NCBI RefSeq assembly: GCF_002154555.1
Contig: NZ_MUNF01000087.1
Location: 1-39,779, forward strand
Direction of reading: 5' to 3'
From: Streptomyces murinus
GTDB lineage: Bacteria > Actinomycetota > Actinomycetes > Streptomycetales > Streptomycetaceae
Length of the DNA stretch: 39,779 bases
Both the position numbers and the translations under genes were made by a program. Under the pieces are notes generated by a model. The model ran no database searches and had not been told where the DNA came from. It saw only the letters and a list, made by a program, of their open reading frames with translations. Numbering within the stretch: position 1 is the first letter of the stretch; each line of letters starts with the position of its first letter. Below are positions 26,307-35,424 of this stretch, one piece after another.

Positions 26307-27559
26307 GAGCGGGTGCCTCCTCGGGGGGTGCGGAGTACCTGGTCGGGTGTGACGACTTCGGTGAGGGCGCGGGCGGCCAGATGGTCCTGGTCGGCCGCCC
26401 GGGTGTCGAGGACGGTGGTGGGGCGGGCGCCGTCGGCGGTCAGCCGGAAGAACGCCTCGAAGACATCGCCGCCGGGGGCGCAGCGGGAGCGGGTGGCCGG
26501 GTCGGCGGGCACGGTGAGGGCGGTGGTGCGCGGAGCGGGTGCGTAGCTGTGTTCGCGGGCCGCGCGGGACAGCGCGCGGGCGAGGTCCTTGGGGCGGCGG
26601 TCGTTGGTCAACAGGCCGAGGCTGTACTCGAGTTCGGGGAAGTCGGCGAGGTCGCGGGAGACGTCGTGGGAGCACCACCAGGTGATGCCCCACAGATCGG
26701 GGCAGTCCAGCGCGCTGGCGACGGTGGCCTCGGTGAAGGCGGCGGCGTGCTCGGCGGGGACGAGGGGGGCCGGGGCGCCGACCTCCTGGAGCCAGACGGG
26801 CCGGTGCGGTTCCTCGGCCCAGGCCTTGCTCAGCTCGATCAGATACGCGGCGTGGTGCTCGGCGGCCACGGAGGTACGGCCGTACCGCTGGGCGGTCCCG
26901 TTGAAGACCCAGGAGTGGACGGCGGTGAGGGCGCCGCGCCGGGCCGCCTGGGCCGGGGTGAAGGGCATGTCGTCCTGGTACCAGGTGGCGTCGTACTCGG
27001 CGTGCAGATGCAGCTTCCCGGGTGCGCCCTTCTCGCAGGCCGCGAGCATGCGTTCGAGCCAGGCGTCGATCTGGTCGGCGGTGGCCCGGTCGGGGTCGGG
27101 GTGGGGGCCGGCGGAGAACTGGTTGACCTCGTTGCCGAGGGTCATGCCGAGGAAGTTCGGCCGGTCGGCGAGCGCGGCGGCGAGGGTGCGCAGATAGGCG
27201 GCCTGGCCGTCCAGCACCTCGGGGTCGGTGAAGAGGTTGCGGCGGTGCCAGGTGCGGGTCCACGCGGGCAGGAAGTCGAAGCTGGACAGGTGTCCTTGCA
27301 GGCCGTCCACATTGACGTCGAGCCCGCGTTCGGCGGCGGCGTCGACCAGTCGCACCAGATCCTCGACGGCGCGCGGGCGGATCAGCGCGCGGTCGGGCTG
27401 GAAGTACGGCCACAGCGGGAAGACCCGGATGTGGTCGAGGCCGAGCGCGGCGACGGAGTCCAGATCGGCGCGTACGGCGTCGAGGTCGAAGTCGAGCCAG
27501 TGGTGGAACCACCCTTGGCTCGGGGTGTAGTTGACGCCGAAGCGCACGGCAGCAGGCAT
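26303..27559 (-). CDS. GH5-type beta-mannosidase candidate (N-glycan core)
   Basis: Of 418 residues, TIM-barrel glycosidase of clan A. It starts RFGVNYTPSQGWFHHWLDFD; the acid/base is Glu144 in LGNEVNQF and the nucleophile candidate is Glu259 in VWLQEVGAP. ITWWCSHDVSRDL provides the barrel-end tryptophans. The opening and the NE/QE motifs resemble the GH5_18 group that, in bifidobacteria, splits Man-beta-1,4-GlcNAc left after N-glycan trimming (from memory of that literature). No signal peptide, so cytosolic. It is coupled to the GH85 gene by a 4-nt overlap. With GH85 and GH38 alongside, the core beta-mannoside is the most likely substrate; a general beta-mannanase or other GH5 activity is the alternative. 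Confidence 0.82.
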   Translation of the reverse strand: MPAAVRFGVNYTPSQGWFHHWLDFDLDAVRADLDSVAALGLDHIRVFPLWPYFQPDRALIRPRAVEDLVRLVDAAAERGLDVNVDGLQGHLSSFDFLPAWTRTWHRRNLFTDPEVLDGQAAYLRTLAAALADRPNFLGMTLGNEVNQFSAGPHPDPDRATADQIDAWLERMLAACEKGAPGKLHLHAEYDATWYQDDMPFTPAQAARRGALTAVHSWVFNGTAQRYGRTSVAAEHHAAYLIELSKAWAEEPHRPVWLQEVGAPAPLVPAEHAAAFTEATVASALDCPDLWGITWWCSHDVSRDLADFPELEYSLGLLTNDRRPKDLARALSRAAREHSYAPAPRTTALTVPADPATRSRCAPGGDVFEAFFRLTADGARPTTVLDTRAADQDHLAARALTEVVTPDQVLRTPRGGTRS

Positions 27560-27601
27560 ACGGGGGTCCTTGCGGAAGTGGGGTCGGAAGGGGGCCCGGG
27601 A

Positions 27602-28506
<905 letters not shown>

Positions 28507-28510
<4 letters not shown>

Positions 28511-29451
28511 GCGTCCTCCCTCCGGTCGGCGCGCAGGACGAGCAGCATCAGGACGACGGTGACGGCGAAGACGACCAGGGAGATCGCGGAGGCGTAACCC
28601 ACCCGGCCGGTCAGCCCGGTGCCGGTGCGCTGGACGAGCATCACCAGGGTGGTGTCCTCGCCCGCCGGACCGCCGCTCGGCGAGGCCAGCAGATACACCT
28701 CGGAGAACACCTTGAAGGCGGAGACCGAGGAGAGCGCGGCGACCAGGACCATGGTGGAGCGGATGGCCGGCACGGTCACGGTGAAGAAGCGGCGGACCGG
28801 GCCCGCGCCGTCCACGGCGGCGGCCTCGTGCAGCTCGCGCGGCACATTGGCGAGCGCGGCCAGATAGATGATCATGTAGTAGCCGAGGCCCTTCCAGACC
28901 GTGACGGCCATCGCGCTGAGCAGGAGCAGCCACTGGTCGCTGAGGAAGCCGACCTTGCCCACCCCGATCGTCTCCAGGAGCGAGTTCACCAGTCCGCGCT
29001 CGTCCAGCAGCCACACCCAGATCAGGCCCACCACCACGATCGAGGCGACGACCGGGGTGTAGAAGGCGGACCGGAAGAAGGTGATGCCGGGGATGTTCTT
29101 CTGCACCAGCAGGGCGAGCAGCAGCGGCAGCAGCACCAGCGCCGGGACGACGCCGACGACGTACAACGCGCTGTTGCGCAGGCCGATCCAGAACATGTCG
29201 TCGTGCAGCAGCTCGCGGAAGTTGGCGAGGCCGACGAACTGCCCCGGGATCAGGGTGCGGCGGTCGGTGAAGGCGTTGAACACCGTGGAGACGAACGGAT
29301 AGAGGATGAACACGCCGGTGATCAGCAGCCCCGGGGCGGCGAACAGCCAGGGACTGGTGGACAGTTGGCGCCGTATCCGGATCGCCGGGCGCCGCTCGGG
29401 GCGCCGCGCCGGACGCGACGGGCGCGTCCGGGAGACGGTCGAGGTGGCCAT
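28507..29451 (-). CDS. Sugar ABC transporter permease, MalF-like
   Basis: Of 314 residues. It starts with a basic tail (ATSTVSRTRPSRPARRPERR), then TM1 PWLFAAPGLLITGVFILYPF. The coupling motif is ELHEAAAVDGAGPVRRFFTVTVP, and GLGYYMIIYLAALANVPREL precedes it. Six helices as in MalF/CUT1 permeases. ATG 29451 is 6 nt after the stop of the binding-protein gene and its own stop overlaps the next permease gene. With its partner it forms the heterodimeric channel of the importer. The permease order MalF then MalG after the binding lipoprotein is standard for the family. Confidence 0.93.
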
Positions 29452-29457
29452 GGTGCG

Positions 29458-30747
29458 CTATCCCTGCTGCTTCAGAAGCCGGTCACACGCCGTGACAGCG
29501 TTGTCAAGCGCCGCCTTGGGGCTCTGCTTGCCCTGGAGTGCCTTGCCGACCTCGTTGCGCAGCGCGGTCTTCATCTGGTCGCTGAACAGCACGGGCGTGT
29601 AATTGACCGCGTTCTTCAGCGACTTGGCGGCGGCGATGCGCACCCGGGTCTCGTCGGTGCCGTCCTCCTTGGTGAAGTACGGGTCGTCCAGGGAGCCGGC
29701 GGTGGACGGGAAGATGGCGACCTTCTTGGCGAAGGACATCTGATGCTCGGCGTCGGTCACGTAGTGGGCGAAGGCGACGGCCGCGGGCGTGTGCTTCGTC
29801 CGGGAGTTCACCATCACGCCCATCACATACATGTTGACGTGGCCGGTGTTGGTGATCTGGTCGGTGATGCCGATGTTCTTGTACAGGCTCGGCGCCTGCT
29901 TCTTGAAGTTGTCCAGGTCCAGCGCGCTGCCGGGGTTCATGGCGACGGCCTGCGTCAGGAACTCCTTCCCGGCCGACTCCGGCGTCGCGTTCAGCGCCTG
30001 CGCGTCCAGACCCTTGGCGTCGTACAACTCCTTGTACTTGGTGAGGAGTTCGACACCCTTGGCGTCATTGAAGGTGAAGCCGGTGCCGTCCTTGTCCATC
30101 AGGGAGGCGCCGTAGCGGCCGAAGTCCTCGATGGTGGGGATGTTGGCGAGGGTGGCCACCTTGCCGCCCGACGTCCGCGCCATCCGCACCGCGTCGGTGA
30201 AGAGCTGGTCGTACGTCTTCGGCGGCTGCTCCGGGTCCAGTCCGGCCTTCTTGAACAGGGCCTTGTTGTAGAACATCGGGCCGGTGTTCAGATACCAGGG
30301 GAAGGCGTACGTGCCGCTCATGCCGGGAACCTGGTGGCTGGCCCAGGCACCGGGCAGGTACTCGCCCTTGTACTTCCCGGCGGCCTTGTCGAGATCCATG
30401 GCCAGGCCCGCCTTGGCGAGCGGTGCGACCAGATCGGGGGAGACGTTGACGACGTCGGGCAGGGTGCCGCCGGCCGCGTCCGCGCTGATCTTGTCGGCAT
30501 AGCCCTCCGCGGGCTGGTCGACCCACTTGACGTGGGTGCCCGGGTACTTCTTCTCGAAGTCGCCGATCAGACCGTCGAAGTAGTCCTTGAAGTTGGCGCG
30601 CAGGTTCCAGGTCTGGAAGGTGATGTCGCCCTCGACCTTGCCGGAGGCGTCCGTCGAGCCGCCGCCACCACCGCCGGAGCCGCAGGCGCTCAGCGGCAGG
30701 ACGAGGGCGGTGACGGCGGCGGCGAGTGCTCTGCGGGATATGGGCAC
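29458..30747 (-). CDS. Sugar-binding lipoprotein (family 1 extracellular solute-binding protein)
   Basis: Of 429 residues. Captures oligosaccharides outside the membrane for the two permeases downstream. The signal is MPISRRALAAAVTALVLPLS with lipobox LSAC, lipidated at Cys22, followed by a glycine-rich linker. The mature domain is MalE-type: DITFQTWNLRANFKDYFDGL, the VKWVDQPAEGYADKIS stretch, GTLPDVVNVSPDLVAPLAKAG, the AFPWYLNTGPMFYNKALFKK hinge, and the C-terminal DNAVTACDRLLKQQG. GTG 30747 fits the signal peptide start, with GGGAG 10 nt upstream; an ATG at 30822 would add an N-terminal extension that ruins the signal. It is the first gene of the operon, divergent from lacI-type regulator at 30966 and presumably repressed through the operators at 30901-30938. 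Confidence 0.93.
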   Translation of the reverse strand: MPISRRALAAAVTALVLPLSACGSGGGGGGSTDASGKVEGDITFQTWNLRANFKDYFDGLIGDFEKKYPGTHVKWVDQPAEGYADKISADAAGGTLPDVVNVSPDLVAPLAKAGLAMDLDKAAGKYKGEYLPGAWASHQVPGMSGTYAFPWYLNTGPMFYNKALFKKAGLDPEQPPKTYDQLFTDAVRMARTSGGKVATLANIPTIEDFGRYGASLMDKDGTGFTFNDAKGVELLTKYKELYDAKGLDAQALNATPESAGKEFLTQAVAMNPGSALDLDNFKKQAPSLYKNIGITDQITNTGHVNMYVMGVMVNSRTKHTPAAVAFAHYVTDAEHQMSFAKKVAIFPSTAGSLDDPYFTKEDGTDETRVRIAAAKSLKNAVNYTPVLFSDQMKTALRNEVGKALQGKQSPKAALDNAVTACDRLLKQQG

Positions 30748-30900
30748 GGTGACACTGCTCCCTTGCGGCGTCTGCGGCTGGTTTCGGAAAGGACCATGCA
30801 CGCCGTCTTCGGGGAAAGTCAATGGATTTGGAGTCGCTAAAGTCGAGAACGGGACATTAGTACAGGTCAGAGCGGTGCCAAGCGGGACTTGTCAGCCGTA

Positions 30901-30914
30901 CTAAAGCGCTTTAG
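30901..30914. promoter_or_regulatory. LacI-type operator 1
   Basis: Perfect 14-bp palindrome CTAAAGCGCTTTAG with the central CG step usual for LacI/PurR/CcpA-type operators. It lies 153 bp before the binding-protein GTG and 51 bp before the regulator ATG, within the divergent promoter region. Confidence 0.85.
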
Positions 30915-30924
30915 GCTGCTGCCA

Positions 30925-30938
30925 CTCAAGCGCTTTAG
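30925..30938. promoter_or_regulatory. LacI-type operator 2
   Basis: CTCAAGCGCTTTAG, identical to operator 1 except one base, starts 24 bp after it and ends 27 bp before the regulator ATG. The spacing is about two DNA turns plus, suggesting two regulator dimers on neighbouring sites, and probable autoregulation. Confidence 0.75.
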
Positions 30939-30965
30939 CGATCACTGCCGAGAAAAGAGGCGAAC

Positions 30966-32012
30966 ATGCCGGCCAAGCGGTCCCCGGCGCGCCGGCCGAC
31001 GATGAAGGACATCGCGCGCCGCGCCGGTGTCTCGGAGAGCGCCGTCTCCTTCGCCCTCAACGGCAGGCCCGGCGTCTCCGAGGTCACCCGCGAGCGGGTG
31101 CGCCGGGTCGCCGAGCAACTGGGCTGGCGGCCCAGTACGGCGGCCCGCGCACTGTCGGGCGAGGGCGCGGCCACGGTCGGCCTGGTGCTGGCCCGGCCCG
31201 CGGACACCCTCGGCGTCGACTCCTTCTTCCTCCAACTCGTCTCCGGCATCCAGGAAGTGCTGGCGGAACGTCACCTGGGCTTGCTGTTCCAGGTGGTGGA
31301 GGACGTGCCGGACGAGTGCGCGGTCTACCGCAGATGGTGGGCCGAGCACCGGGTGGACGGCGTCCTGGTGGTGGACCCGCGCACCGACGACCCGCGCCCG
31401 GACCTGCTCGACGAACTCGGCCTGCCCGCCGTGGTGATCGGCGGGGCGCCGGACGAGCGGCACTCCGGGCTGTCCACGGTGTGGGCCGACGACGCGGGCG
31501 CCATGGCATCGGTGGTGGACGGTCTGTACGCCCTCGGCCACCGGCGGATCGTGCACATCGCCGGGCTGTCCGGCCTCGCCCACACCGAGCGGCGGATCCG
31601 GACCCTGCGGGCCGAGGCCGGGCGGCGCGGGCTGACCGGAGTGGAGTCGATCACCACCGACTACTCGGACGCGGAGGGTGCCGCCGTCACCCGCCGCGTC
31701 CTGGACTCGGCCGCTCCGCCGACCGCCCTGATCTACGACAATGACGTCATGGCCCTCGCGGGCGTCGCCACCGCCACCGAACTCGGCTTCTCCGTACCGG
31801 CAGATGTGTCGGTGGTGGCCTGGGAGGACTCGGCCCTGTGCCGCATGGTCAGGCCATGGCTGTCGGCCCTGTCCCGGGACACCATGGAGTTCGGCCGCAC
31901 CGCGGCCCGCGAACTGACCGCACTGCTCGACGGCGGCCCGGCCAGGACGGTCAGGGTGCCGGTACCCCGGCTGATCGAACGGGAGAGCACGGGGGCGGCA
32001 CGCGGGGCGTGA
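30966..32012 (+). CDS. LacI-family repressor of the N-glycan operon
   Basis: Of 348 residues. The N-terminal helix-turn-helix is at residues ~12-33: TMKDIARRAGVSESAVSFAL. The hinge helix is STAARALSG near 57-65. The sugar-binding domain has the two lobes VGLVLARPADTLGVDSFFLQ and GLPAVVIGGAPDE, and ends with VSVVAWEDSALCRMVRP. AGAGG lies 6-7 nt before ATG 30966. It is divergent from the six-gene transport and glycosidase operon, and two palindromes lie in the shared 218-bp gap. It should hold the operon off until a glycan-derived sugar binds (inference; the sugar could be a Man/GlcNAc disaccharide). Confidence 0.93.
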   Translation: MPAKRSPARRPTMKDIARRAGVSESAVSFALNGRPGVSEVTRERVRRVAEQLGWRPSTAARALSGEGAATVGLVLARPADTLGVDSFFLQLVSGIQEVLAERHLGLLFQVVEDVPDECAVYRRWWAEHRVDGVLVVDPRTDDPRPDLLDELGLPAVVIGGAPDERHSGLSTVWADDAGAMASVVDGLYALGHRRIVHIAGLSGLAHTERRIRTLRAEAGRRGLTGVESITTDYSDAEGAAVTRRVLDSAAPPTALIYDNDVMALAGVATATELGFSVPADVSVVAWEDSALCRMVRPWLSALSRDTMEFGRTAARELTALLDGGPARTVRVPVPRLIERESTGAARGA

Positions 32013-32224
32013 CTCCTTCGGGGCCGGGGGGTCTTGCCACTGGAGATCTGATGTTCCGTCATCTGCCTTCCGTGTCAGCCTCGTTGGGTGGCACGTCGAC
32101 GCTTGTCGCGCTCCTGTACCTCGCTTGACCTGGGAGAACTGGGCAAACGGGTCATATCGGGGAATCTCTGGCATGTGCGCGGGTAGCGGGAGGTGAAAGC
32201 CACTCCAGTTGGGAGGCGCATCGC

Positions 32225-32721
32225 ATGACACCGACTCGGGATGTCGTCGAGATGATCCTCGAGGATCACCGGACGATGGAAGACCTGCTCCGCCTCATGC
32301 GCAGCACGGAGGCCGATCGCCAGACCGCACTCCATGACTTCGCGCACCTGATGATGCCCACGGCGAGGCCGAGCGGGCCTCGGTGCACCCCGTCCTCGTG
32401 TCCTTCGAGGACGCGGACACCGTCGAGCACATCGAGAACGCACACCTGGAAACCGTCAAGGTCCTCTACGCACTGCTGCGGGTGCGGAAGACCGGCTCGG
32501 CCGAATGGGACTGGCGGCTCCAGCAGTTGGCCTCCGCCATGGCCCGCCACACCGACGAGGAGGAGCGCACGCTGGTCAACAAGGTGCGGGAGAGCCTCAG
32601 TCGGCGCTGCCGGGAGGAACTCGGCGCCGGTTACGCCCGGACGAAAGCCGACCTGCTGACGGCGCGCTGCGGCAGCGTCGCCCATGTGCACCGCATGGTG
32701 CGGACCGCCGTCCCCGTGTGA
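32225..32721 (+). pseudogene. Hemerythrin-domain protein, frameshifted
   Basis: Carries a four-helix hemerythrin-like fold that binds a di-iron centre or oxygen. The first frame runs from ATG 32225 (VVEMILEDHRTMEDLLRLMR, then ALHDFAHLMM). It then fails, and the remainder is read in another frame (HGEAERASVHPVLVSFEDAD, then IENAHLETVKVLYALLRVRK, HTDEEERTLVNKVRESL, up to TGA 32719-32721). A single base is missing near 32351-32358: adding one G to read ATGATGGCCCAC restores a continuous protein of ~165 residues. The protein matches its intact paralogue at 34821-35312 (same EDHRxMEDL, HTDEEERT, CGSVxHVxR stretches). GGGAGG lies upstream of ATG 32225. Real mutation and sequencing error cannot be separated here. 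Confidence 0.85.
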
Positions 32722-32794
32722 CGCCGATGCGCCCCGCCCGACCGGCAGGACGCCCCGGACCGCCGCGGGGGAGGGACCTACGAAAGGAGCCGCC

Positions 32795-33187
32795 ATGGAA
32801 TGGAGCCTGGACACCTTCATCACCCAGGTCACCGAACGCGCACGCTACGACAGACCGCAGCAGGGAGCCAGAGCTGTACGGAACGTGCTGGAGGTCCTCG
32901 GCGCCCATCTGGTGGGCGACGACCGCACGGACCTGGCCGCCCTGCTCCCCGAAGGCTGCGGACCCCTGCTGACCGCGGCCGAGCCGGCCGGCGAACCGCT
33001 GTCACCGGCGTCGTTCGTCCGGGCCGTCGCCGACCACGGCAACGAGGACGTGGCCGAGGCCCGGCGCGAGATCGACGCCGTACTGCCCACCCTCGCCGAC
33101 GCCGCGGACCACGCACTGCTGCGCCGGCTGCTCACCCAGCTGCCCCCGGGGCACGCCGGCCTGTTCGGTTGCACGGACCCCGGCTGA
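32795..33187 (+). CDS. DUF2267 protein
   Basis: Of 130 residues. Small, soluble, all-helical family found in actinomycete and proteobacterial stress gene groups. The N-terminus MEWSLDTFITQVTERARYDR, RAVRNVLEVLGAHLVGDDRTDLAALLP, and DAADHALLRRLLTQLPPGHAGLF are the typical DUF2267 layout. AAAGGAG lies 5 nt before ATG 32795, one of the best sites in the region. Its biochemical role is unknown. The gene is 73 nt downstream of the frameshifted hemerythrin on the same strand, and a strong hairpin follows it. The hemerythrin/DUF2267 neighbourhood suggests a redox or osmotic stress link, but that is inference. Confidence 0.88.
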   Translation: MEWSLDTFITQVTERARYDRPQQGARAVRNVLEVLGAHLVGDDRTDLAALLPEGCGPLLTAAEPAGEPLSPASFVRAVADHGNEDVAEARREIDAVLPTLADAADHALLRRLLTQLPPGHAGLFGCTDPG

Positions 33188-33240
33188 CCGATTGGGCGGG
33201 TGGGGAGGTGCCTGGGCGTCGTAGGCATGCTGATGGTCGC

Positions 33241-33276
33241 GAAAGAGGCGGCCCCCCACGGGGAGCCGCCTCTTTC
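33241..33276. terminator. Bidirectional hairpin between DUF2267 and GlsB-like genes
   Basis: Stem GAAAGAGGCGGC (33241-33252) pairs with GCCGCCTCTTTC (33265-33276) around a loop that can itself pair further (CCCC/GGGG). The A/T-rich ends give short U-tracts on both strands. It lies between convergent genes. Confidence 0.88.
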
Positions 33277-33305
33277 GTACGACGTCAGCTTCGTACGACG
33301 TCAGC
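33275..33305 (+). repeat. Tandem duplication of a 15-16 bp unit
   Basis: TCGTACGACGTCAGC occurs at 33275-33289 and again at 33291-33305, one base apart. The second copy contains the stop codon of the GlsB-like gene. The first unit lies at the base of the terminator hairpin. Likely a replication-slippage duplication. Confidence 0.85.
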
Positions 33306-33564
33306 GCGAGCGCCCTGTCACCGCCCGGTAGAGCAGCAGCACGATCACGGACCCCACGATCGCGGCGATCCAGGTGGAGAGGCTGAAGAAGCCGTTGATC
33401 GAGTGGACGCCGAAGATCACCTTGCCCAGCCAGCCGCCCAGCAGCCCGCCCACGATGCCGATCAGCATGGTCACCAGGCAGCCGCCCGGGTCCTTGCCGG
33501 GGGTCAGTGCCTTCGCGATGGCGCCCGCGATGAGGCCGATCAGGATCCAGGCGATGATGCCCAC
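33301..33564 (-). CDS. GlsB/YeaQ/YmgE-family small membrane protein
   Basis: Of 87 residues, three hydrophobic helices: IIAWILIGLIAGAIAKALT at 3-21, LVTMLIGIVGGLLGGWLGK at 30-48, and STWIAAIVGSVIVLLLYRA at 63-81. The KALTPGKDPGGC linker after TM1 and GGLLGGWLG are signature features of the family, often called transglycosylase-associated or general-stress membrane protein. GTG 33564 has AAGGA 8 nt upstream. It is divergent from the YihY gene with ~215 bp between them, and convergent with DUF2267. Function in actinomycetes is poorly known; association with the envelope stress response is by family only. Confidence 0.92.
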   Translation of the reverse strand: MGIIAWILIGLIAGAIAKALTPGKDPGGCLVTMLIGIVGGLLGGWLGKVIFGVHSINGFFSLSTWIAAIVGSVIVLLLYRAVTGRSR

Positions 33565-33619
33565 GAGGATGTTCCTTCCGTTCCACTGCGCGCCCCCTGA
33601 GCGGGGCTCTCACATGCTT

Positions 33620-33650
33620 CCGCATATCCCGCTTCCGGCGGCATATGCGG
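33620..33650. promoter_or_regulatory. Inverted repeat in the divergent GlsB/YihY promoter region
   Basis: CCGCATAT at 33620-33627 is repeated inverted as ATATGCGG at 33643-33650 with a 15-bp spacer. It lies 56-86 bp ahead of the GlsB-like GTG. It is a candidate regulator site or an upstream hairpin; no known family consensus is recognised. Confidence 0.4.
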
Positions 33651-33781
33651 GACCAAAGGTCCCCACTTCCTCCCAGGCCCATGACGAAAGAGGGAGACGG
33701 AGCCGCCGCAGACCCGTTTCGGGGCCGGACGGAGGGAGACTCCTGACACTGAGGTGGTTCCCATGCAGCCGCTGTCAGGCC

Positions 33782-34795
33782 ATGACATTCCTTGAGCGCG
33801 TCGACGGCTTCCAACGACGCCACCACTGGGTGGGTCTGCCGCTCGCCGTCGTCTACAAGTTCTACGACGACCAGGCCGTGTACCTCGCGGCCCTGCTCGC
33901 CTACTACGGCTTCCTCTCGCTCTTCCCGCTGCTCCTGATCCTCGTCGCCGTCCTCAGCACCTTCCTCAGCGGCGATCCGGCTGTACAACAACGTGTCATG
34001 GACTCGGCACTGAGCCAGTTCCCCGTGATCGGCGACCAGCTCGGGCACAACATCCACTCCTTCCACGGCAGCGGCATCGCCCTCGCCGCGGGCATCGTGG
34101 CCAGCATCTACGGCTCGCTCGGTGTCGCCCAGGCCGCGCAGTACGCCCTCAACAAGATCTGGGCCGTTCCCCGGCACGCCCGTCCGGATCCGCTCCGCTC
34201 ACGGCTGAAGGGGCTGGTGTTCCTGCTGCTCCTCGCGGTCGGACTGTGCGCGGCCACCCTGCTGTCGGTGGCGGCCTCGCAGATCCAGCTGTTCGGCGTG
34301 CGGCTGAGGGGCGGAAGCTGGATCGCCGCGAGCGCGGGATCCGTGTGCCTGAACACCCTGCTGCTGCTTCTGAGCTACCGGCTGCTGACACAGCGCACAC
34401 TGCCCCTGCGCCGACTCGCCGGAGTGGCGCTGGGCGGCGCCCTCGCATGGCAGGCGCTCCAGTGGGTGGGTTCCTACTACGTCAGCCATGTGCTGCGCGG
34501 GGCCACCGCCACCTACGGCATGTTCGGCATCGTCCTGGGCCTGCTCGCCTGGCTCTACGTCGGGGCCCTGATCTTCATCGCGGCGGCCGAGGCCGGTGCC
34601 GTACGGGTGATGCGCCTGTGGCCCCGCAGCCTGCTGACGCCGTTCACGGACCGGGTGCGGCTGAGCGCGGCGGACCGCCGCGCCTACCGCTCGTACGCCG
34701 CCACCGAGGCGTTCAAGGGGTTCCAGAAGGTCAGCGTGCGTTTCGAGCGGCCCCCCGAGCCCCGGCACGAGGAACCACCGGACGGCACGCCCTGA
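33782..34795 (+). CDS. YihY/virulence-factor BrkB-family membrane protein
   Basis: Of 337 residues with six or so hydrophobic helices. The N-terminal VYKFYDDQAVYLAALLAYYG leads into TM1 FLSLFPLLLILVAVLSTFL. VASIYGSLGVAQAAQYALNK, then VCLNTLLLLLSYRLLTQRTL, ALAWQALQWVGSYYVSHVLR, and GMFGIVLGLLAWLYVGALIF follow the YihY/RBN family pattern (old name ribonuclease BN, which is not a correct activity for this family). The C-terminal ~60 residues are polar and cytoplasmic. ATG 33782 has only a weak CAGG ahead of it. It is convergent with the hemerythrin gene, with 25 nt between stops. Exact role is unknown. Confidence 0.88.
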   Translation: MTFLERVDGFQRRHHWVGLPLAVVYKFYDDQAVYLAALLAYYGFLSLFPLLLILVAVLSTFLSGDPAVQQRVMDSALSQFPVIGDQLGHNIHSFHGSGIALAAGIVASIYGSLGVAQAAQYALNKIWAVPRHARPDPLRSRLKGLVFLLLLAVGLCAATLLSVAASQIQLFGVRLRGGSWIAASAGSVCLNTLLLLLSYRLLTQRTLPLRRLAGVALGGALAWQALQWVGSYYVSHVLRGATATYGMFGIVLGLLAWLYVGALIFIAAAEAGAVRVMRLWPRSLLTPFTDRVRLSAADRRAYRSYAATEAFKGFQKVSVRFERPPEPRHEEPPDGTP

Positions 34796-34820
34796 GGAAC
34801 CGGAACGGTACGACCTGCGG

Positions 34821-35312
34821 TCAGGCGTGGACGACGCGGCGCACGTGGTCGACCGAGCCGCAGCCGTCCTTCAGCTGGCGCCCGCGCTCTTCCCGGAACG
34901 CCGCTCCCAGCTCCTCGCGCCGCTGCATCGCCACGTTCTCGCGCGCGCCGTTGAGGATGGTGCGCTCCTCCTCGTCGGTGTGGTGGTTGACGGCCTCGAC
35001 CAGCGCCTCCAGCTTGGCGTCCCACTCCTCGGAGCCGACCTCCGCCACCTGAAGGAGGTCCAGCAGAGCCCGGTTGCCCTCGTCGTGCTCGTGCTCGCCG
35101 TGCTCCACCTCTTCGTCGTCGATGCGCTTGTACCGCTTCAGCGCGGGATAGACCTCGGCCTCCTCGGCCTGCGCGTGGGCGATCAGCAGAGCCGCGAACT
35201 CCCGGAGCGCGGCCGCCCGGTCGGCCTCGACGCTGCGCATCAGATGGAACAGATCCTCCATGCGCCGGTGGTCCTGGAGGATGAGCTCGACGACGTCCTG
35301 GGTCTCGGCCAT
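34821..35312 (-). CDS. Hemerythrin-domain protein
   Basis: Of 163 residues. Four-helix hemerythrin-like fold expected to bind a di-iron centre. Ligand-type residues are visible at H in LQDHRRMEDLFHLMR (residues ~12-26), H and E in LIAHAQAEEAEVYPALK (~43-59), H in EVEHGEHEHDEGNRALL, and HHTDEEERTILN near 113-124. The C-terminus DGCGSVDHVRRVVHA is shared with the frameshifted paralogue at 32225-32721. ATG 35312 is preceded by AGGAAAG at ~11-13 nt. A GGGTAG on the coding strand (35356-35361) could be a SigB-type -10 element. The intact copy probably still serves the role the frameshifted copy lost; oxygen or NO sensing is by family only. Confidence 0.92.
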   Translation of the reverse strand: MAETQDVVELILQDHRRMEDLFHLMRSVEADRAAALREFAALLIAHAQAEEAEVYPALKRYKRIDDEEVEHGEHEHDEGNRALLDLLQVAEVGSEEWDAKLEALVEAVNHHTDEEERTILNGARENVAMQRREELGAAFREERGRQLKDGCGSVDHVRRVVHA

Positions 35313-35424
35313 GACAGTGGCACCACTTTCCTGCGAACGAGTGGGAGCCCCTCGCCTACCCCCGCCGACCGCGTTGATGACTCACCTGGGGCAGGAGAGT
35401 GACCCGGGCCGGGCCGTGCACGGC

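Noticed and set aside
32340-32370. Programmed ribosomal frameshift in the hemerythrin gene
   Set aside because: No slippery heptamer or downstream structure is apparent, and the paralogue is read in one frame.
33275-33305. Beginning of a CRISPR or other repeat array
   Set aside because: Only two units, one base apart, with no spacer and no cas genes.
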